Position numbers and translations under genes: made by a program
Assembly: GCA_022428005.1 (NCBI GenBank)
Contig: JAKMDI010000006.1
Coordinates: 1-64,000 of the forward strand
Source of the DNA: Flavobacteriaceae bacterium
GTDB taxonomy: Bacteria; Bacteroidota; Bacteroidia; Flavobacteriales; Flavobacteriaceae
Direction of reading: 5' to 3'
Length of the DNA stretch: 64,000 bases
The notes under the pieces: model-generated
Seen by the model: only the letters and a program-made list of their open reading frames with translations
What the model was told of the DNA's origin: nothing
Database searches by the model: none
In this document: in pieces, positions 28,819 to 39,057 of the stretch
How positions within the stretch are numbered: the stretch's first letter is position 1
How the letters are laid out: every line of letters starts with the position of its first letter

Positions 28819-28826
28819 TATATTTG
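28819..28826 (+). promoter_or_regulatory. Candidate -7 promoter box upstream of susC 2
   Basis: TATATTTG matches the Bacteroidetes TAnnTTTG -7 element exactly and lies 8 bases upstream of the GTGTTCGAACAC operator core. No clear TTG -33 element is visible. The same box-to-operator arrangement is found before the MFS gene at 48466. Confidence 0.55.
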
Positions 28827-28830
28827 CTTT

Positions 28831-28850
28831 CTACGTGTTCGAACACGTAG
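28831..28850 (+). promoter_or_regulatory. LacI-type operator upstream of susC 2 (perfect 20-bp palindrome)
   Basis: CTACGTGTTC followed by its exact reverse complement GAACACGTAG. The 12-bp core GTGTTCGAACAC (28835-28846) has the central CG typical of LacI-family operators. It sits just after a TATATTTG box, so a bound repressor would block the start of transcription of susC/susD 2. The core recurs at 33734 and, with one changed base per half, at 48483 beside the lacI-type gene. Confidence 0.75.
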
Positions 28851-28893
28851 ATGAAATAGTTTAAAAATAATTATTAATTAAATTTACAAAAGT

Positions 28894-31800
28894 ATGAGTT
28901 CTATTGAACTGGGCACATTAAAGACCCATGTGAAATCACTGTCACTTTTAAAGAAAAGCGTGATTTGTGTATTTTTCCTAATAGGTTCATTTGTATCAGC
29001 ACAGCAATCTGTGAGTGGTACTGTGGCTGATCCCGCAGGCGTACCCCTACCCGGTGTGAATGTTGTTATAAAAGGAACCAATTCAGGAACTTCAACAGAC
29101 TTTGATGGAAATTTTACGATTGATGCGGCCAACACTGATGTGTTGATTTTTTCTTTCGTTGGATTCCAAGATCAAGAGGTTACTGTTGGAGAAAATTCGA
29201 CATTCACTATTTCTCTTGCTGAGGAAGCGAGTTTCTTAGATGAAATCATTGTTACTGGTTATGGTACACAAACCCGACGTGAGGTAACCGCCTCGATCGT
29301 CAGGGTTGATTCTGAGACCATCGAGCGAGTAGCAGCGGGGAGTAGTGTAGATGCCATTAAAGGTCAAGTTGCCGGTGTGGACATTACTGCTTCAGGGGGT
29401 AGACCTGGACAAAGTCCACAGGTGCGTATTCGTGGTAGAAGATCTATTTCTGCTTCCAACGATCCACTTTATGTTGTTGATGGAATTCCTGTGACCAGTA
29501 GTGTTGACGGAGGTGCGATTTTTGATATTGCTCCCCAAGACATTGAGTCTATGGAAATCTTAAAGGATGCGGCAGCTACAGCGATCTACGGATCTCGAGG
29601 TGCGAATGGTGTAATCATCATTACCACCAAAAGAGGTAAGTCGGGTGAGCAAACGCAAGTGAGTTACTCTGGTTACTACGGAACCACTGAGGTTCTTAAT
29701 GTACCAGACATGATGAATGGTGAGGAATACAAAGCCATGCGTGCTGAAGCCTTTAGAAAAAATGCAAACAATCAGTTTTCATGGGATGGTCAAATCGAGT
29801 CTGACCTTTATGTTCTTTTTGATGGAGAGCAAGCATTGGTAGATAACTATAATGCTGGTCAGGATTTTAGATACTTAGATGCTGTTCTTAGAACTGGTTC
29901 TCAGCAGTCTCACAATATCTCTGCCAGAGGAGGTACTGAGAAAACTGCTTATAACGCCTCTATAGGCTACTTTAAAGAAGAAGGGATTGTTCCAGGTATG
30001 GATTATGAGCGTATCAACGCGAGACTTAATCTGGACCACAGGATCAATGACATGTTTAAGTTTGGAATGTCTACCACCCTTACTCAGGCGACCAACAACT
30101 GGGGGTCCAATGCAGTGATGAACGAAGCATTGAGAAACTTACCCTTGGGACGCCCTTATTTAGATGACGGTGTTACGCCAAGAATGTTTACTTGGAATGA
30201 TGGTATTGCTACCAACCCATTGGCGGAGATTGTTCCAGGTGCTTACATAGATGAGCGATTGTCTACACGTATATTCTTGCCTACCTATCTTCAGATTACA
30301 TTCAATCCTGATTTAAGGTTTACTACTACTTTTGGACCTGACCTTCGATTTGTTAGAAGAGGTGAATTCAGAAGTGCTGCAACCAACGACAACCGTTTGG
30401 GCCCTGCAGATGCTGAAACTGAAACCAGAAGAGAGCAAGGGTTTACATTAGAAAACCTTTTGACGTATAATAAGGAATTAGGTCCTGGTACATTGAAACT
30501 TACTTTCCTTCAATCGATTCAGGAGTTTACCAGCGAGAGAGGAAAAGCAGAGGTTTTGAATTTACCTTATGAGTCTCAGTTGTGGTACAACATAGGTACT
30601 GCTGCTGTAAAAGGTAACCTGAGTTCTGCACTTTCAGAATGGCAATTACAGTCCTATATGGGCCGTGTGAACTATGATATTAACGGAAAATATTTATTCC
30701 AAGCTTCTATAAGGGGTGATGGATCTTCCAGGTTATCAGAAGGAAACAAGTGGGCGTACTTCCCAGGTGTCTCTGCCGGTTGGAGAATCAACGAGGAAAG
30801 CTTTATGGAGAACGCACCCTTTGATGAATTAAAACTTCGTTTGTCTTATGGAGAAGTAGGAAACACTGCTATCAGCCCCTACCAAACTCAAGGAGGATTG
30901 GCCAGGACGGTTTATTCTTGGAGTGGATCCAGTGCTTTTGGATATCGTGTAAACGACATTCCTAACGCTGATTTAGGTTGGGAAATATCTAAAACATTAG
31001 ACTTTGGTTTAGATTTCTCTTTGATGAATGGAAATATTACAGGTACGTTTGATATTTATCAGACCAAGACCAGTGATTTGATATTGGCGAGAAACTTACC
31101 TTGGACTTCAGGATACGAGAGCGTTTTCCAAAACGTTGGATCTACAGAGACCAATGGTGTAGAATTTGGAGTTAACGCTGTTATTTTAGACAATCCTGAC
31201 GGATTGAACTTTGATGTTAACTTTAACATTTCCAGCTATGACGAGAAGATCACAGAGTTGGCACTTAAAGACGAAAACGGAAATCCACAAGATGACGTAG
31301 GTAATGCTTGGTTTATAGGCCAGCCTGTAAGGGTATTCTACAACTACCAGTATGGTGGAATATATGGTACCAGCGAAGCGGCATTGGCCAGTACTCTCGA
31401 AGGTAAATTACCGGGTGAGATCAGAAGAGCCGATACCAACGGAGATGGTCAGATTACCCCTGATGATAGGGTAGTATTAGGATCTGATGTACCTGATTAC
31501 TTTGGTGGTTTGACGACAAACTTCAGTTATGGAAACTGGGATTTGAGCGCTTTCTTCTACTTTAAGCAAGGACAGATGATCAACAGTAATTTCCACAGAG
31601 GAAATAACTCACTTCAAGGAAGGTACAACAACCTTGATGTTGACTACTGGACACCAGATAATCAAAGCGCAATGTATCCGAGACCAAATATCGGAAACGA
31701 AAGAGCGGTTGATGGAGACCTGTTGAGATATTTTGATGGTAGCTATGTTAAGTTGAGAAACCTAACATTGGGTTATAACTTCGATTCAGAGGTTGTATCT

Positions 31801-31962
31801 GCTATTGGAATGAAAAACCTGAGGGTTTATCTCCAAGGACAGAACCTATGGTTTGGCGCAGACTACGATACTTTTGACCCAGAAGTTGGGGAGGAAACCA
31901 TCGATAGTGGTGTTGCTCCTTCTTCGAGCATGTGGGCATTTGGTGTAAGAGCTAATTTTTAA
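28894..31962 (+). CDS. SusC-family TonB-dependent outer-membrane receptor (pair 2)
   Basis: 1022 residues. The signal peptide has a long polar lead and ends FVSAQ near residue 38. The carboxypeptidase-like domain follows (GVPLPGVNVVIKGT, DFDGNF), then the TonB-box/plug region (FLDEIIVTGYGTQ, ILKDAAATAIYGSRGANGVI) and a barrel ending VRANF. Its N-terminal domain closely resembles SusC 1, suggesting a duplicated import system. A terminator, a TATATTTG box and a LacI-type palindrome precede it, so it starts its own transcript, and susD follows after 19 bases. Likely repressed by the LacI regulator at 47288. Confidence 0.95.
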   Translation: MSSIELGTLKTHVKSLSLLKKSVICVFFLIGSFVSAQQSVSGTVADPAGVPLPGVNVVIKGTNSGTSTDFDGNFTIDAANTDVLIFSFVGFQDQEVTVGENSTFTISLAEEASFLDEIIVTGYGTQTRREVTASIVRVDSETIERVAAGSSVDAIKGQVAGVDITASGGRPGQSPQVRIRGRRSISASNDPLYVVDGIPVTSSVDGGAIFDIAPQDIESMEILKDAAATAIYGSRGANGVIIITTKRGKSGEQTQVSYSGYYGTTEVLNVPDMMNGEEYKAMRAEAFRKNANNQFSWDGQIESDLYVLFDGEQALVDNYNAGQDFRYLDAVLRTGSQQSHNISARGGTEKTAYNASIGYFKEEGIVPGMDYERINARLNLDHRINDMFKFGMSTTLTQATNNWGSNAVMNEALRNLPLGRPYLDDGVTPRMFTWNDGIATNPLAEIVPGAYIDERLSTRIFLPTYLQITFNPDLRFTTTFGPDLRFVRRGEFRSAATNDNRLGPADAETETRREQGFTLENLLTYNKELGPGTLKLTFLQSIQEFTSERGKAEVLNLPYESQLWYNIGTAAVKGNLSSALSEWQLQSYMGRVNYDINGKYLFQASIRGDGSSRLSEGNKWAYFPGVSAGWRINEESFMENAPFDELKLRLSYGEVGNTAISPYQTQGGLARTVYSWSGSSAFGYRVNDIPNADLGWEISKTLDFGLDFSLMNGNITGTFDIYQTKTSDLILARNLPWTSGYESVFQNVGSTETNGVEFGVNAVILDNPDGLNFDVNFNISSYDEKITELALKDENGNPQDDVGNAWFIGQPVRVFYNYQYGGIYGTSEAALASTLEGKLPGEIRRADTNGDGQITPDDRVVLGSDVPDYFGGLTTNFSYGNWDLSAFFYFKQGQMINSNFHRGNNSLQGRYNNLDVDYWTPDNQSAMYPRPNIGNERAVDGDLLRYFDGSYVKLRNLTLGYNFDSEVVSAIGMKNLRVYLQGQNLWFGADYDTFDPEVGEETIDSGVAPSSSMWAFGVRANF

Positions 31963-31981
31963 TTTATAAATATTAAAAGAA

Positions 31982-33643
31982 ATGAAAAAATTTAGATTTT
32001 TATTATCATTTTTAGCCATTGCTGCTTTCACTTCATGTGAGGATTATTTGGATGAAAATAACATAGCCAATGTAACAGCATCCGGTTATTATACAACTGC
32101 ATCTGGATTAGAAGATGCAGTAAGAGCTACTTACGGGATCATGAAAGAATTTTATGGTCCTGAGATAGGCTGGACGATGACTGTGTTTGGAACCGATACT
32201 TACCAGACTGGAGCTGACGGAAGTCACAAGTACATGGGAAGTTATGATTCTGGACACAATTCCGAAGCCCGTTATATGCGTGATACGTGGAGAATTTTTT
32301 ACCGACAGATCAACCAGGCCAATGCCGTTATAGCAAGGTCAGAGGGTGTTGAAGATATGGCTGCAGCTACTAAAACCATGAGAATCGCTGAGGCGAGGTT
32401 TTTAAGAGCGTTGGCTTACTTTAACTTGACCCGTCATTATGGTGACATTCACCTTTCTTTGGAAGAAACTGAAGGAGTGGAGATTGAAGCGAACAAGACG
32501 GCTGCGAGTGAAATTTATTCACAAGCGATTGTACCTGATTTAGAGTTTGCTATTTCAAACTTAGAGGACAACCCAAGCGATTATGGTCGTGCTTCTATCC
32601 CAGCAGCACAGTTTCTACTGGCAAAAGTATTGCTAAGAAGAAGTTATAGTTCTTTTGCAGCTGGAGACGATGCTTCCAGAGCAGAGACATTGATGACCTC
32701 TGTGATCAATAATCCAAGATTTAGCTTATTGGAGAACTTCTCTGATTTGTGGAAGATTGATAACGAGCAAAATGCTGAAGTTATCTGGACGGTACAAAAC
32801 GCCAAGTCACAAGTGGACGAAGGTTTAGATGGTTACGGACACCGTGGTCACTTGTACTTCTTGATGGAGTATGACAAGAAGCCAGCGATGACCCGTGATA
32901 CAGAAAACGGAAGACCATGGAAAAGGTTTAGACCTACGCCTTACTTATTAAGGTTGTGGGACAGAACCATAGACCGTCGTTATGACGAAACATTTAAGCA
33001 TGTTTGGTATGCTAATGTTGGCAATGATGGAGGTCCTAACGGAGTTCCCGTAGCCGTAGGTGATACCGCGCTGTTTATTCCTGGACCAGGAGTGGACAAA
33101 AATGGTGTCGATCAAGATGGTTATTGGAATGCTGCCAAGCAAGCTTCGGTAAACTATGAAGTTTACACATCTGATGAGTGGGATACGCGAACTTTCCCTT
33201 CACTGAACAAGTGGATCGACAATACGCGTCCCAACCGTCAGCACACCCAAGGGCAGAGAGATTTTATCTTGATGCGATTGGCAGATGCTCATTTGATTAG
33301 AGCTGAGGCGCGCTTAAAGCAAGGCAACACTACAGGTGCTGCAGAAGACATCAACCTGATCCGAACCCGTGGTGCTTGGGATGGAAAAGAAGCTGATATG
33401 CAAATTGCAGCTGCTGTTGTTGACTTGGATATGATTCTTGAGGAAAGAGCACGTGAACTGGTAGGAGAAGGCCACAGATGGTACGACCTTACCAGAACGG
33501 GAACTTTGGTTGACAGGGTAAGAGCTCACAACAGTGATGCACAAGCCAATATTCAGTCTCATAATATTATTCGACCTATACCTTTGAGTCAGATTGACAG
33601 AACGCAAGGAGGGTATCCCCAGAATCCTGGATACGCTCAATAA
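31982..33643 (+). CDS. SusD/RagB-family surface glycan-binding lipoprotein (pair 2)
   Basis: 553 residues with lipobox FTSC. SusD-type helices are visible (EARFLRALAYFNLTRHYGDI) and the C-terminal signature ILEERARELVGEGHRWYDL, RTG, IRPIPLSQID and QNPGY is close to that of SusD 1. Partner of SusC 2 in a two-gene operon closed by the terminator at 33666. The glycan specificity cannot be read from sequence. Confidence 0.95.
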   Translation: MKKFRFLLSFLAIAAFTSCEDYLDENNIANVTASGYYTTASGLEDAVRATYGIMKEFYGPEIGWTMTVFGTDTYQTGADGSHKYMGSYDSGHNSEARYMRDTWRIFYRQINQANAVIARSEGVEDMAAATKTMRIAEARFLRALAYFNLTRHYGDIHLSLEETEGVEIEANKTAASEIYSQAIVPDLEFAISNLEDNPSDYGRASIPAAQFLLAKVLLRRSYSSFAAGDDASRAETLMTSVINNPRFSLLENFSDLWKIDNEQNAEVIWTVQNAKSQVDEGLDGYGHRGHLYFLMEYDKKPAMTRDTENGRPWKRFRPTPYLLRLWDRTIDRRYDETFKHVWYANVGNDGGPNGVPVAVGDTALFIPGPGVDKNGVDQDGYWNAAKQASVNYEVYTSDEWDTRTFPSLNKWIDNTRPNRQHTQGQRDFILMRLADAHLIRAEARLKQGNTTGAAEDINLIRTRGAWDGKEADMQIAAAVVDLDMILEERARELVGEGHRWYDLTRTGTLVDRVRAHNSDAQANIQSHNIIRPIPLSQIDRTQGGYPQNPGYAQ

Positions 33644-33665
33644 TCAATTTTTTATAGGATTATAT

Positions 33666-33693
33666 AAAAACCGCCTTCGGGCGGTTTTTTTTT
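33666..33693 (+). terminator. Rho-independent terminator after SusC/SusD pair 2
   Basis: Stem ACCGCC (33670-33675), UUCG loop, GGCGGT (33680-33685), then a run of nine T. The hairpin is identical to that at 28701-28716, suggesting duplication of the unit or a favoured terminator sequence in this genome. Confidence 0.95.
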
Positions 33694-33733
33694 ATACATT
33701 TTTTTATTTACTATAATATACATATATTGTGCT

Positions 33734-33745
33734 GTGTTCGAACAC
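33734..33745 (+). promoter_or_regulatory. LacI-type operator upstream of susC 3
   Basis: Perfect 12-bp palindrome GTGTTCGAACAC, identical to the core of the site at 28835. An AATATTTG lies just downstream (33751-33758), with a TTG at 33727-33729 at 21-base spacing. The operator would then fall between the -33 and -7 elements and occlude RNA polymerase. A weaker TATATTGT at 33723 is an alternative -7 box. Confidence 0.72.
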
Positions 33746-33844
33746 GATTTAATATTTGTGTTCTATTAATTTTTAAACACTAGTTGTTTAAATTTTTTTT
33801 ACACCGAATAAACCAATAAACTATTATTAATTAAAAATTCATTT

Positions 33845-36800
33845 ATGATTCGTTTCAAAAGTTTATCAGACCAAAGTCAGCTTTTGAGCTTTTTCAAAAG
33901 AAGCTTGCTTTTGATTTTGGTTTTTGTAGGATCTCAAGTCATGGGACAGCAGTCGATTAGCGGTACTGTCTCTGATGAAAATGGTCCACTACCAGGAGCC
34001 ACAGTTGTGGTTCAAGGAACCAGTAATGGAGTATCTACCGATTTTGACGGTAATTTTTCCATTCAGGCCAGTGCAGGTGATGTATTGGAAGTCTCTTATG
34101 TAGGTTTTCAAACGCAACTGATCACTGTCTCCGCCAACCAAGACACAATTGCAGCAGTTCTTGCCGCTGACAATGAGCTCGAGGAAGTGGTGGTAACTGG
34201 CTACGGTACTCAGAAAAAAGTAAATCTAACGGGTGCTGTTGCGGCAGTTTCTGGAGAGGTTTTAGAGGACCGTCCTATTGTTAATGTTGGAGAAGGATTA
34301 CAAGGTGTGATTCCGAACCTAAACATTGACATTAGAAATGGTGATCCTACTACGGCGCCTGAGTTCAACATTAGAGGGTTTGAGTCTATCAACGGTGGTA
34401 CGCCACTTATCTTGGTAGATAATGTTCCTATGGACATTGGAAGTCTAAACCCCAATGACATTGAGAGCATCAGTGTATTAAAGGATGCTTCCTCAGCGGC
34501 GATCTACGGAGCGCGTGCGGCTTTTGGTGTGATACTGATTACCACCAAAAAAGGAAAGCCTGGAAAAGCTGTTGTTAACCTAACCACAGAGTTTTCTTGG
34601 GGAAAGCCAATCATGCGAATGGATCCAATTACCGATCCCTATGAGTATGCCAAAGCGAGAAATATCGCTAATATCAGGACCAATGGTGCGCCTTCTTATG
34701 ATGACGATTATATGGCTGCAGCATTGAACTACAGTCAAAACCCAACACCGGAGAATGCTTGGTTTAGAGATGGTACAACTTTAACTTTTGTTGGTTACAA
34801 CGATTTTATGGACATGTATCTAAAAGACTGGATCCCACAGCAGCGTCATAATTTGAGTGTATCTGGAGCTACAGAAAAATCTAACTACTATGTGTCTCTC
34901 GGATTCCTTAATAAAGAAGGTTGGATAAAAAATGATGCTCACAACATCAATTATGACCGTTACAACGTTTTGGCCAAGGTCAACTATCAGATTACTGATT
35001 GGTTAGAAATGGACACCAAAACGCTTATAACCATGGAAGAGAACGATGAGCCTCACTTTTACAACTGGGACGTAAACATCAACTCTTTTGCCAGAATGGG
35101 TGCAAGAGCCACTCATTTTCCTGACTTGCCTTACTATTTAACTCCTGGGGACCGCTCGCAGTATGAGCAGCATATTGGACAGCCATTTATGACCACGAGT
35201 CCTATCCCTTACTATGAGCAAGGAGGAAGAGACCTAATGCACTCCATGGATGTATTAGTAACTCAAGGTATAACCATTAAGCCTATGGATGGGTTGAAAG
35301 TTAGGGCCGAGTTCTCTCCCAATTACACTTACATCAAAACAGAAGACCAAAGAACCAGAGTGACTGGTATTGAAGCTAGTACCAGTATTGATTTGTCTAA
35401 TATTCGATACGGAAATGGATTCTCCGCTACTGATTTTCTTGAGAATCGATACGACAAAAGGTTCTACTATGTATTTAACGCTTATGCAGATTATACTTTT
35501 GAGCCAGAAAATTCTCCGCACTACTTGAATGCTATTGTTGGATTCAACCAAGAACTTGGAGAAAGACATTACCTTAGAGGTAAAGCTTACAGTTTGATCA
35601 CTCCAGCGATTACGAATATAAATGCTACGGTGGGTGCTCAAGAAGCTTATAGTGGTGCTTCTCATGTATCTTTAAGAGGGGTGTTTTACAGGTTGAATTA
35701 TATTTTTCAGGACAAATATTTAATTGAACTTAACGGTCGATACGACGCTAGTTCAAGGTTCCCCACTGATGATCGATTTGATTTCTTCCCTTCATTTTCT
35801 GCAGGGTGGAAAATTTCAGAAGAGGACTTTATGGCTGATCTTACCGGCGCATGGTTAGACAACTTAAAAATTAGAGGTTCTTATGGAGAACTGGGTAACC
35901 AGTTGCTGGGAAGTAACTACTATCCTTACATTCCCACTATGGGCTCAGGTACTTCTAACTATTTAATCGGTTCAGGTTCAAGAGCACCTTATGTATCTCC
36001 TGCTGGACTGGTCAGTGATGATCTAACCTGGGAAACAGTAGCTTCTACCAACTTTGGTGTTGATGCAACCTTATTGGACAGCCGTTTAGACATTACTTTT
36101 GATTTGTTTAAAAGAGAAACAAGAGATATGTTGATGCAAGTTGAGCAACCCGATATTTTGGGAACAGGTGCACCTGATACCAATGCTGCTGATCTTGAAA
36201 CAAAAGGTTGGGAACTTTCTGCAACTTGGAAAAACCAAGTGGATGATGATTGGTACTACGGTGTAACCTTAGCCCTTTCTGATAGCCAGGCTGAGATTAC
36301 CAAGTACGATAACCCAACAGGTTCCTTGAACGAATATTATGTTGGACAACAAATCGGAGAGATTTGGGGTTATAGAACGGGTGGATTATTCCAAACCGAT
36401 GCTGCTGCTCAAGAAAATGACCTTTCTGATCTCGGTAACAACTGGGGTGCTGGAGACGTTGCTTTCTTAGATCTTACAGGAGATGGCAAAGTTGACCCAG
36501 GAAACCAAACTTTGGAAAATCCTGGTGATAGAACCATCATTGGAAACTCCAGTATGCGTTACAGATTTGGATTGAACCTGGATTTGAGATACAAAAACTG
36601 GACATTGAACACCTTTTTCCAAGGTATTTTAGATGGAGATTACTTCCCGCCAACAGGAAACTGGAATGCTTTCTGGCCATGGAATGCTGGAAATGCAGAG
36701 TGGTATTATATCACCGATTCTTGGACACCTGAGAATCCTAACGCATATTTCCCAGCACCACATATTGGTTATAACGATAAGAAAAACTATCATGTAAACG

Positions 36801-37039
36801 ATCGTTATTTACAAGATGCTGCTTATATCCGATTGAAGCAATTGACTTTGAACTACAGAGTACCTTCGGAGATTGTTGACCAACTTGGTCTTCAGTCCCT
36901 CAACTTGTACTACTCAGGTCAAAACTTGTGGGAACAAACAAACATGAGAGCTCCTTTAGATCCAGAGGTAAGACCAACGCTTACTCAGGAGTACTACAAG
37001 AACAGAACTCATGCATTTGGACTAAAAATCGGCATATAA
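33845..37039 (+). CDS. SusC-family TonB-dependent outer-membrane receptor (pair 3)
   Basis: 1064 residues, the largest of the three. Signal peptide ending VMGQ near residue 35, carboxypeptidase-like domain (GPLPGATVVVQGT, DFDGNF), TonB-box/plug (LEEVVVTGYGTQKKVNLTGA, VLKDASSAAIYGARAAFGVI) and barrel ending GLKIGI. Its plug and barrel differ clearly from SusC 1 and 2, with insertions giving a longer protein, so it may take a different size or branch of oligosaccharide. A LacI-type operator precedes it, and susD follows after 18 bases. Confidence 0.95.
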   Translation: MIRFKSLSDQSQLLSFFKRSLLLILVFVGSQVMGQQSISGTVSDENGPLPGATVVVQGTSNGVSTDFDGNFSIQASAGDVLEVSYVGFQTQLITVSANQDTIAAVLAADNELEEVVVTGYGTQKKVNLTGAVAAVSGEVLEDRPIVNVGEGLQGVIPNLNIDIRNGDPTTAPEFNIRGFESINGGTPLILVDNVPMDIGSLNPNDIESISVLKDASSAAIYGARAAFGVILITTKKGKPGKAVVNLTTEFSWGKPIMRMDPITDPYEYAKARNIANIRTNGAPSYDDDYMAAALNYSQNPTPENAWFRDGTTLTFVGYNDFMDMYLKDWIPQQRHNLSVSGATEKSNYYVSLGFLNKEGWIKNDAHNINYDRYNVLAKVNYQITDWLEMDTKTLITMEENDEPHFYNWDVNINSFARMGARATHFPDLPYYLTPGDRSQYEQHIGQPFMTTSPIPYYEQGGRDLMHSMDVLVTQGITIKPMDGLKVRAEFSPNYTYIKTEDQRTRVTGIEASTSIDLSNIRYGNGFSATDFLENRYDKRFYYVFNAYADYTFEPENSPHYLNAIVGFNQELGERHYLRGKAYSLITPAITNINATVGAQEAYSGASHVSLRGVFYRLNYIFQDKYLIELNGRYDASSRFPTDDRFDFFPSFSAGWKISEEDFMADLTGAWLDNLKIRGSYGELGNQLLGSNYYPYIPTMGSGTSNYLIGSGSRAPYVSPAGLVSDDLTWETVASTNFGVDATLLDSRLDITFDLFKRETRDMLMQVEQPDILGTGAPDTNAADLETKGWELSATWKNQVDDDWYYGVTLALSDSQAEITKYDNPTGSLNEYYVGQQIGEIWGYRTGGLFQTDAAAQENDLSDLGNNWGAGDVAFLDLTGDGKVDPGNQTLENPGDRTIIGNSSMRYRFGLNLDLRYKNWTLNTFFQGILDGDYFPPTGNWNAFWPWNAGNAEWYYITDSWTPENPNAYFPAPHIGYNDKKNYHVNDRYLQDAAYIRLKQLTLNYRVPSEIVDQLGLQSLNLYYSGQNLWEQTNMRAPLDPEVRPTLTQEYYKNRTHAFGLKIGI

Positions 37040-37057
37040 TTTTAAAATTTTTAGAAA

Positions 37058-38857
37058 ATGAAAACATTAACAAAAAATATATTTAAAATATTTGCACTTC
37101 TATTTGTAGTCTATGGCTGTGAATTGAATGACGAATTCTTAGAAAGACAACCACTGGACAGAATCAGTGACTCTTCTTTTTGGAATACGGAAAATGACCT
37201 TATGGTTTATAACCATACGTTTTATAACATGACCAAGAATGATAATACTTATCCCTTTTTAATGGGTCATGATGACGGATTTGACAGTCACAGGATTTCC
37301 TACCTTCACCTTGACGGTATGTCTGACAACACTGCACCACGACACGGGAGACACAGTACTTACCAGAGAATAAGATCAGGGGTTTACAACGCTCCTTCTA
37401 GTAAGAACTCTCAAGCTCCTGGAGGCTGGTATGGTTATAAAGGTTTTGGATTGGTCAGGGCCATAAACATTGGTTTGGCCAATTATGACAAAGCCGATAT
37501 TTCTGATGAAGCCAAAAATCATTTCAAGGCTGAAGCGCGTCTTTTTAGAGCGATGTTCTATGCCGACAAGATCAAAAATTTTGGTTCTGTTCAGTTTGTT
37601 GACAAGGAAGTAACCCTTGCTGATGAAGACATCCTTTATGGAGCAAGAGATTCCAGAGACCTTGTAATGGGTAAAGTTTTGGAAGATTTAAATTTTGCTG
37701 TAGCCAATATCAGGGATCACAGCAACCAGAATAAATTGGGAAGATCTGCTGCACAATTGATCAAATCGAGAATATGCTTGTTAGAAGGAACTTGGAGAAA
37801 GTACCACGGATTGGGAGGCGAGACTGCTTTCCTTCAGGCGGCAGCTGATGCAGCTAAGGCATTAATAGACAGCGGTAAGCACAGTCTGCACCAAGGTGGA
37901 GCTGGGCGTACTTACAACGCGTTGCACAGCATGGAAGGTTTGGATGGGATTTCCGAGGTTATCTTTTTCCAACGCTATGAGCGGGGCACCAGAACCAACC
38001 ACGTTCAGTCTTATAATAGAGGCTACAATGGTGGTGCTACTAAGAGTATGGTAGAGGATTACCTTTGTTCCGATGGTCTTCCTATTACTCTTTCTCCTCT
38101 TTATCAAGGGGACACCAATTATGCAGATATTTTTGCAAACAGAGACCCTAGGTTAAGACAGTCGATCCTACATCCAGACGATCAGCCGATCTACAGTTAC
38201 GGGAACCATGCATTTGATGCCAACACCTATCCAAGGATTCAGGGTATGCCTGGTGGTTTGAAAACCTATACAGGTTATCATATTATTAAGGTTTACAATG
38301 TAGCTTCTGCACACGCTTCTTATAACTCTTCAGTAACTCCTGGACTCAGTCTGCGCTATGCAGAAGCATTGTTAAACTATGCCGAGGCACAAGCTGAATT
38401 GGGAGGAGGAACTATATCTCAAGCGGATTTAGACATCAGCATCAACAAGTTGAGAGATCGTGATGGAATGGTTCATTTGACCAACAGCCCTCCGATGGAT
38501 CCTCGCTATGCTGCTGACGGTATTTCTGCGGCCTTGGTAGAAATCAGAAGAGAGCGAAGAGTAGAATTGTTTTTCGAAGGCTTCAGATATGATGACCTGA
38601 GAAGATGGGGACAAGGAAGTAAACTCGAGCAGAAAGACTATGGTATGCGATGGGATGCTGCAACAAGGGCAGTGGTTGATCCTGAAGGAAAAGCTACGGT
38701 TCAAACAGGTGTTGTAGACGGAGTTGAGTACCTTGAGCCTTATAAGGGTACAGACTTTGAAAATCCAACATTTGATGTGAATAAGCACTACTATTGGCCA
38801 TTGCCATTGGATGTGTTGTCTCAGAACCCAGCCTTGGAACAAAACCCTGGTTGGTAA
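37058..38857 (+). CDS. SusD/RagB-family surface glycan-binding lipoprotein (pair 3)
   Basis: 599 residues, lipobox VVYGC. SusD features include EARLFRAMFYADKIKNFGSV and a C-terminal IRRERRVELFFEGFRYDDLRRW block with YYWPLPLDVL and QNPGW at the end. It belongs to a different SusD branch from SusD 1 and 2 (RRERRVELFFEG rather than RARE..GEG.RWYDL). It pairs with SusC 3 and is followed by a strong terminator. Confidence 0.95.
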   Translation: MKTLTKNIFKIFALLFVVYGCELNDEFLERQPLDRISDSSFWNTENDLMVYNHTFYNMTKNDNTYPFLMGHDDGFDSHRISYLHLDGMSDNTAPRHGRHSTYQRIRSGVYNAPSSKNSQAPGGWYGYKGFGLVRAINIGLANYDKADISDEAKNHFKAEARLFRAMFYADKIKNFGSVQFVDKEVTLADEDILYGARDSRDLVMGKVLEDLNFAVANIRDHSNQNKLGRSAAQLIKSRICLLEGTWRKYHGLGGETAFLQAAADAAKALIDSGKHSLHQGGAGRTYNALHSMEGLDGISEVIFFQRYERGTRTNHVQSYNRGYNGGATKSMVEDYLCSDGLPITLSPLYQGDTNYADIFANRDPRLRQSILHPDDQPIYSYGNHAFDANTYPRIQGMPGGLKTYTGYHIIKVYNVASAHASYNSSVTPGLSLRYAEALLNYAEAQAELGGGTISQADLDISINKLRDRDGMVHLTNSPPMDPRYAADGISAALVEIRRERRVELFFEGFRYDDLRRWGQGSKLEQKDYGMRWDAATRAVVDPEGKATVQTGVVDGVEYLEPYKGTDFENPTFDVNKHYYWPLPLDVLSQNPALEQNPGW

Positions 38858-38881
38858 GTCAATCCCATTACTACAAATATT

Positions 38882-38915
38882 ACAAAGCCATCTTTTTAGA
38901 TGGCTTTGTTTTTTT
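38882..38915 (+). terminator. Rho-independent terminator after SusC/SusD pair 3
   Basis: A perfect 12-bp stem, ACAAAGCCATCT (38882-38893) with AGATGGCTTTGT (38898-38909), a TTTT loop and a T run. It separates the SusC/SusD units from the lyase operon. The roughly 140 bases to the next start at 39058 are AT-rich with no clear operator. Confidence 0.93.
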
Positions 38916-39057
38916 GCAATGGTCTGATTTTAAGAATATAATTTTTTTTTTATTGATTCATTTTTGCTATTTTGTATTAGAAATACCAAACCAAATTACA
39001 TACCTTATATAGTACTTTTTATGAGTGAGTATAAGGTTAAACCAAACAATTAACCAA

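Noticed and set aside
28831-28850. The 20-bp palindrome as a transcription terminator
   Set aside because: No T tract follows, it lies well downstream of a proper terminator and just after a -7-like box, and the core recurs upstream of other genes, so an operator fits better.
39025-39057. A longer start (GTG at 39025) for the heparinase-fold lipoprotein
   Set aside because: The extra 11 residues are polar and precede a clean lipoprotein signal starting at the ATG 39058, so 39058 is preferred.
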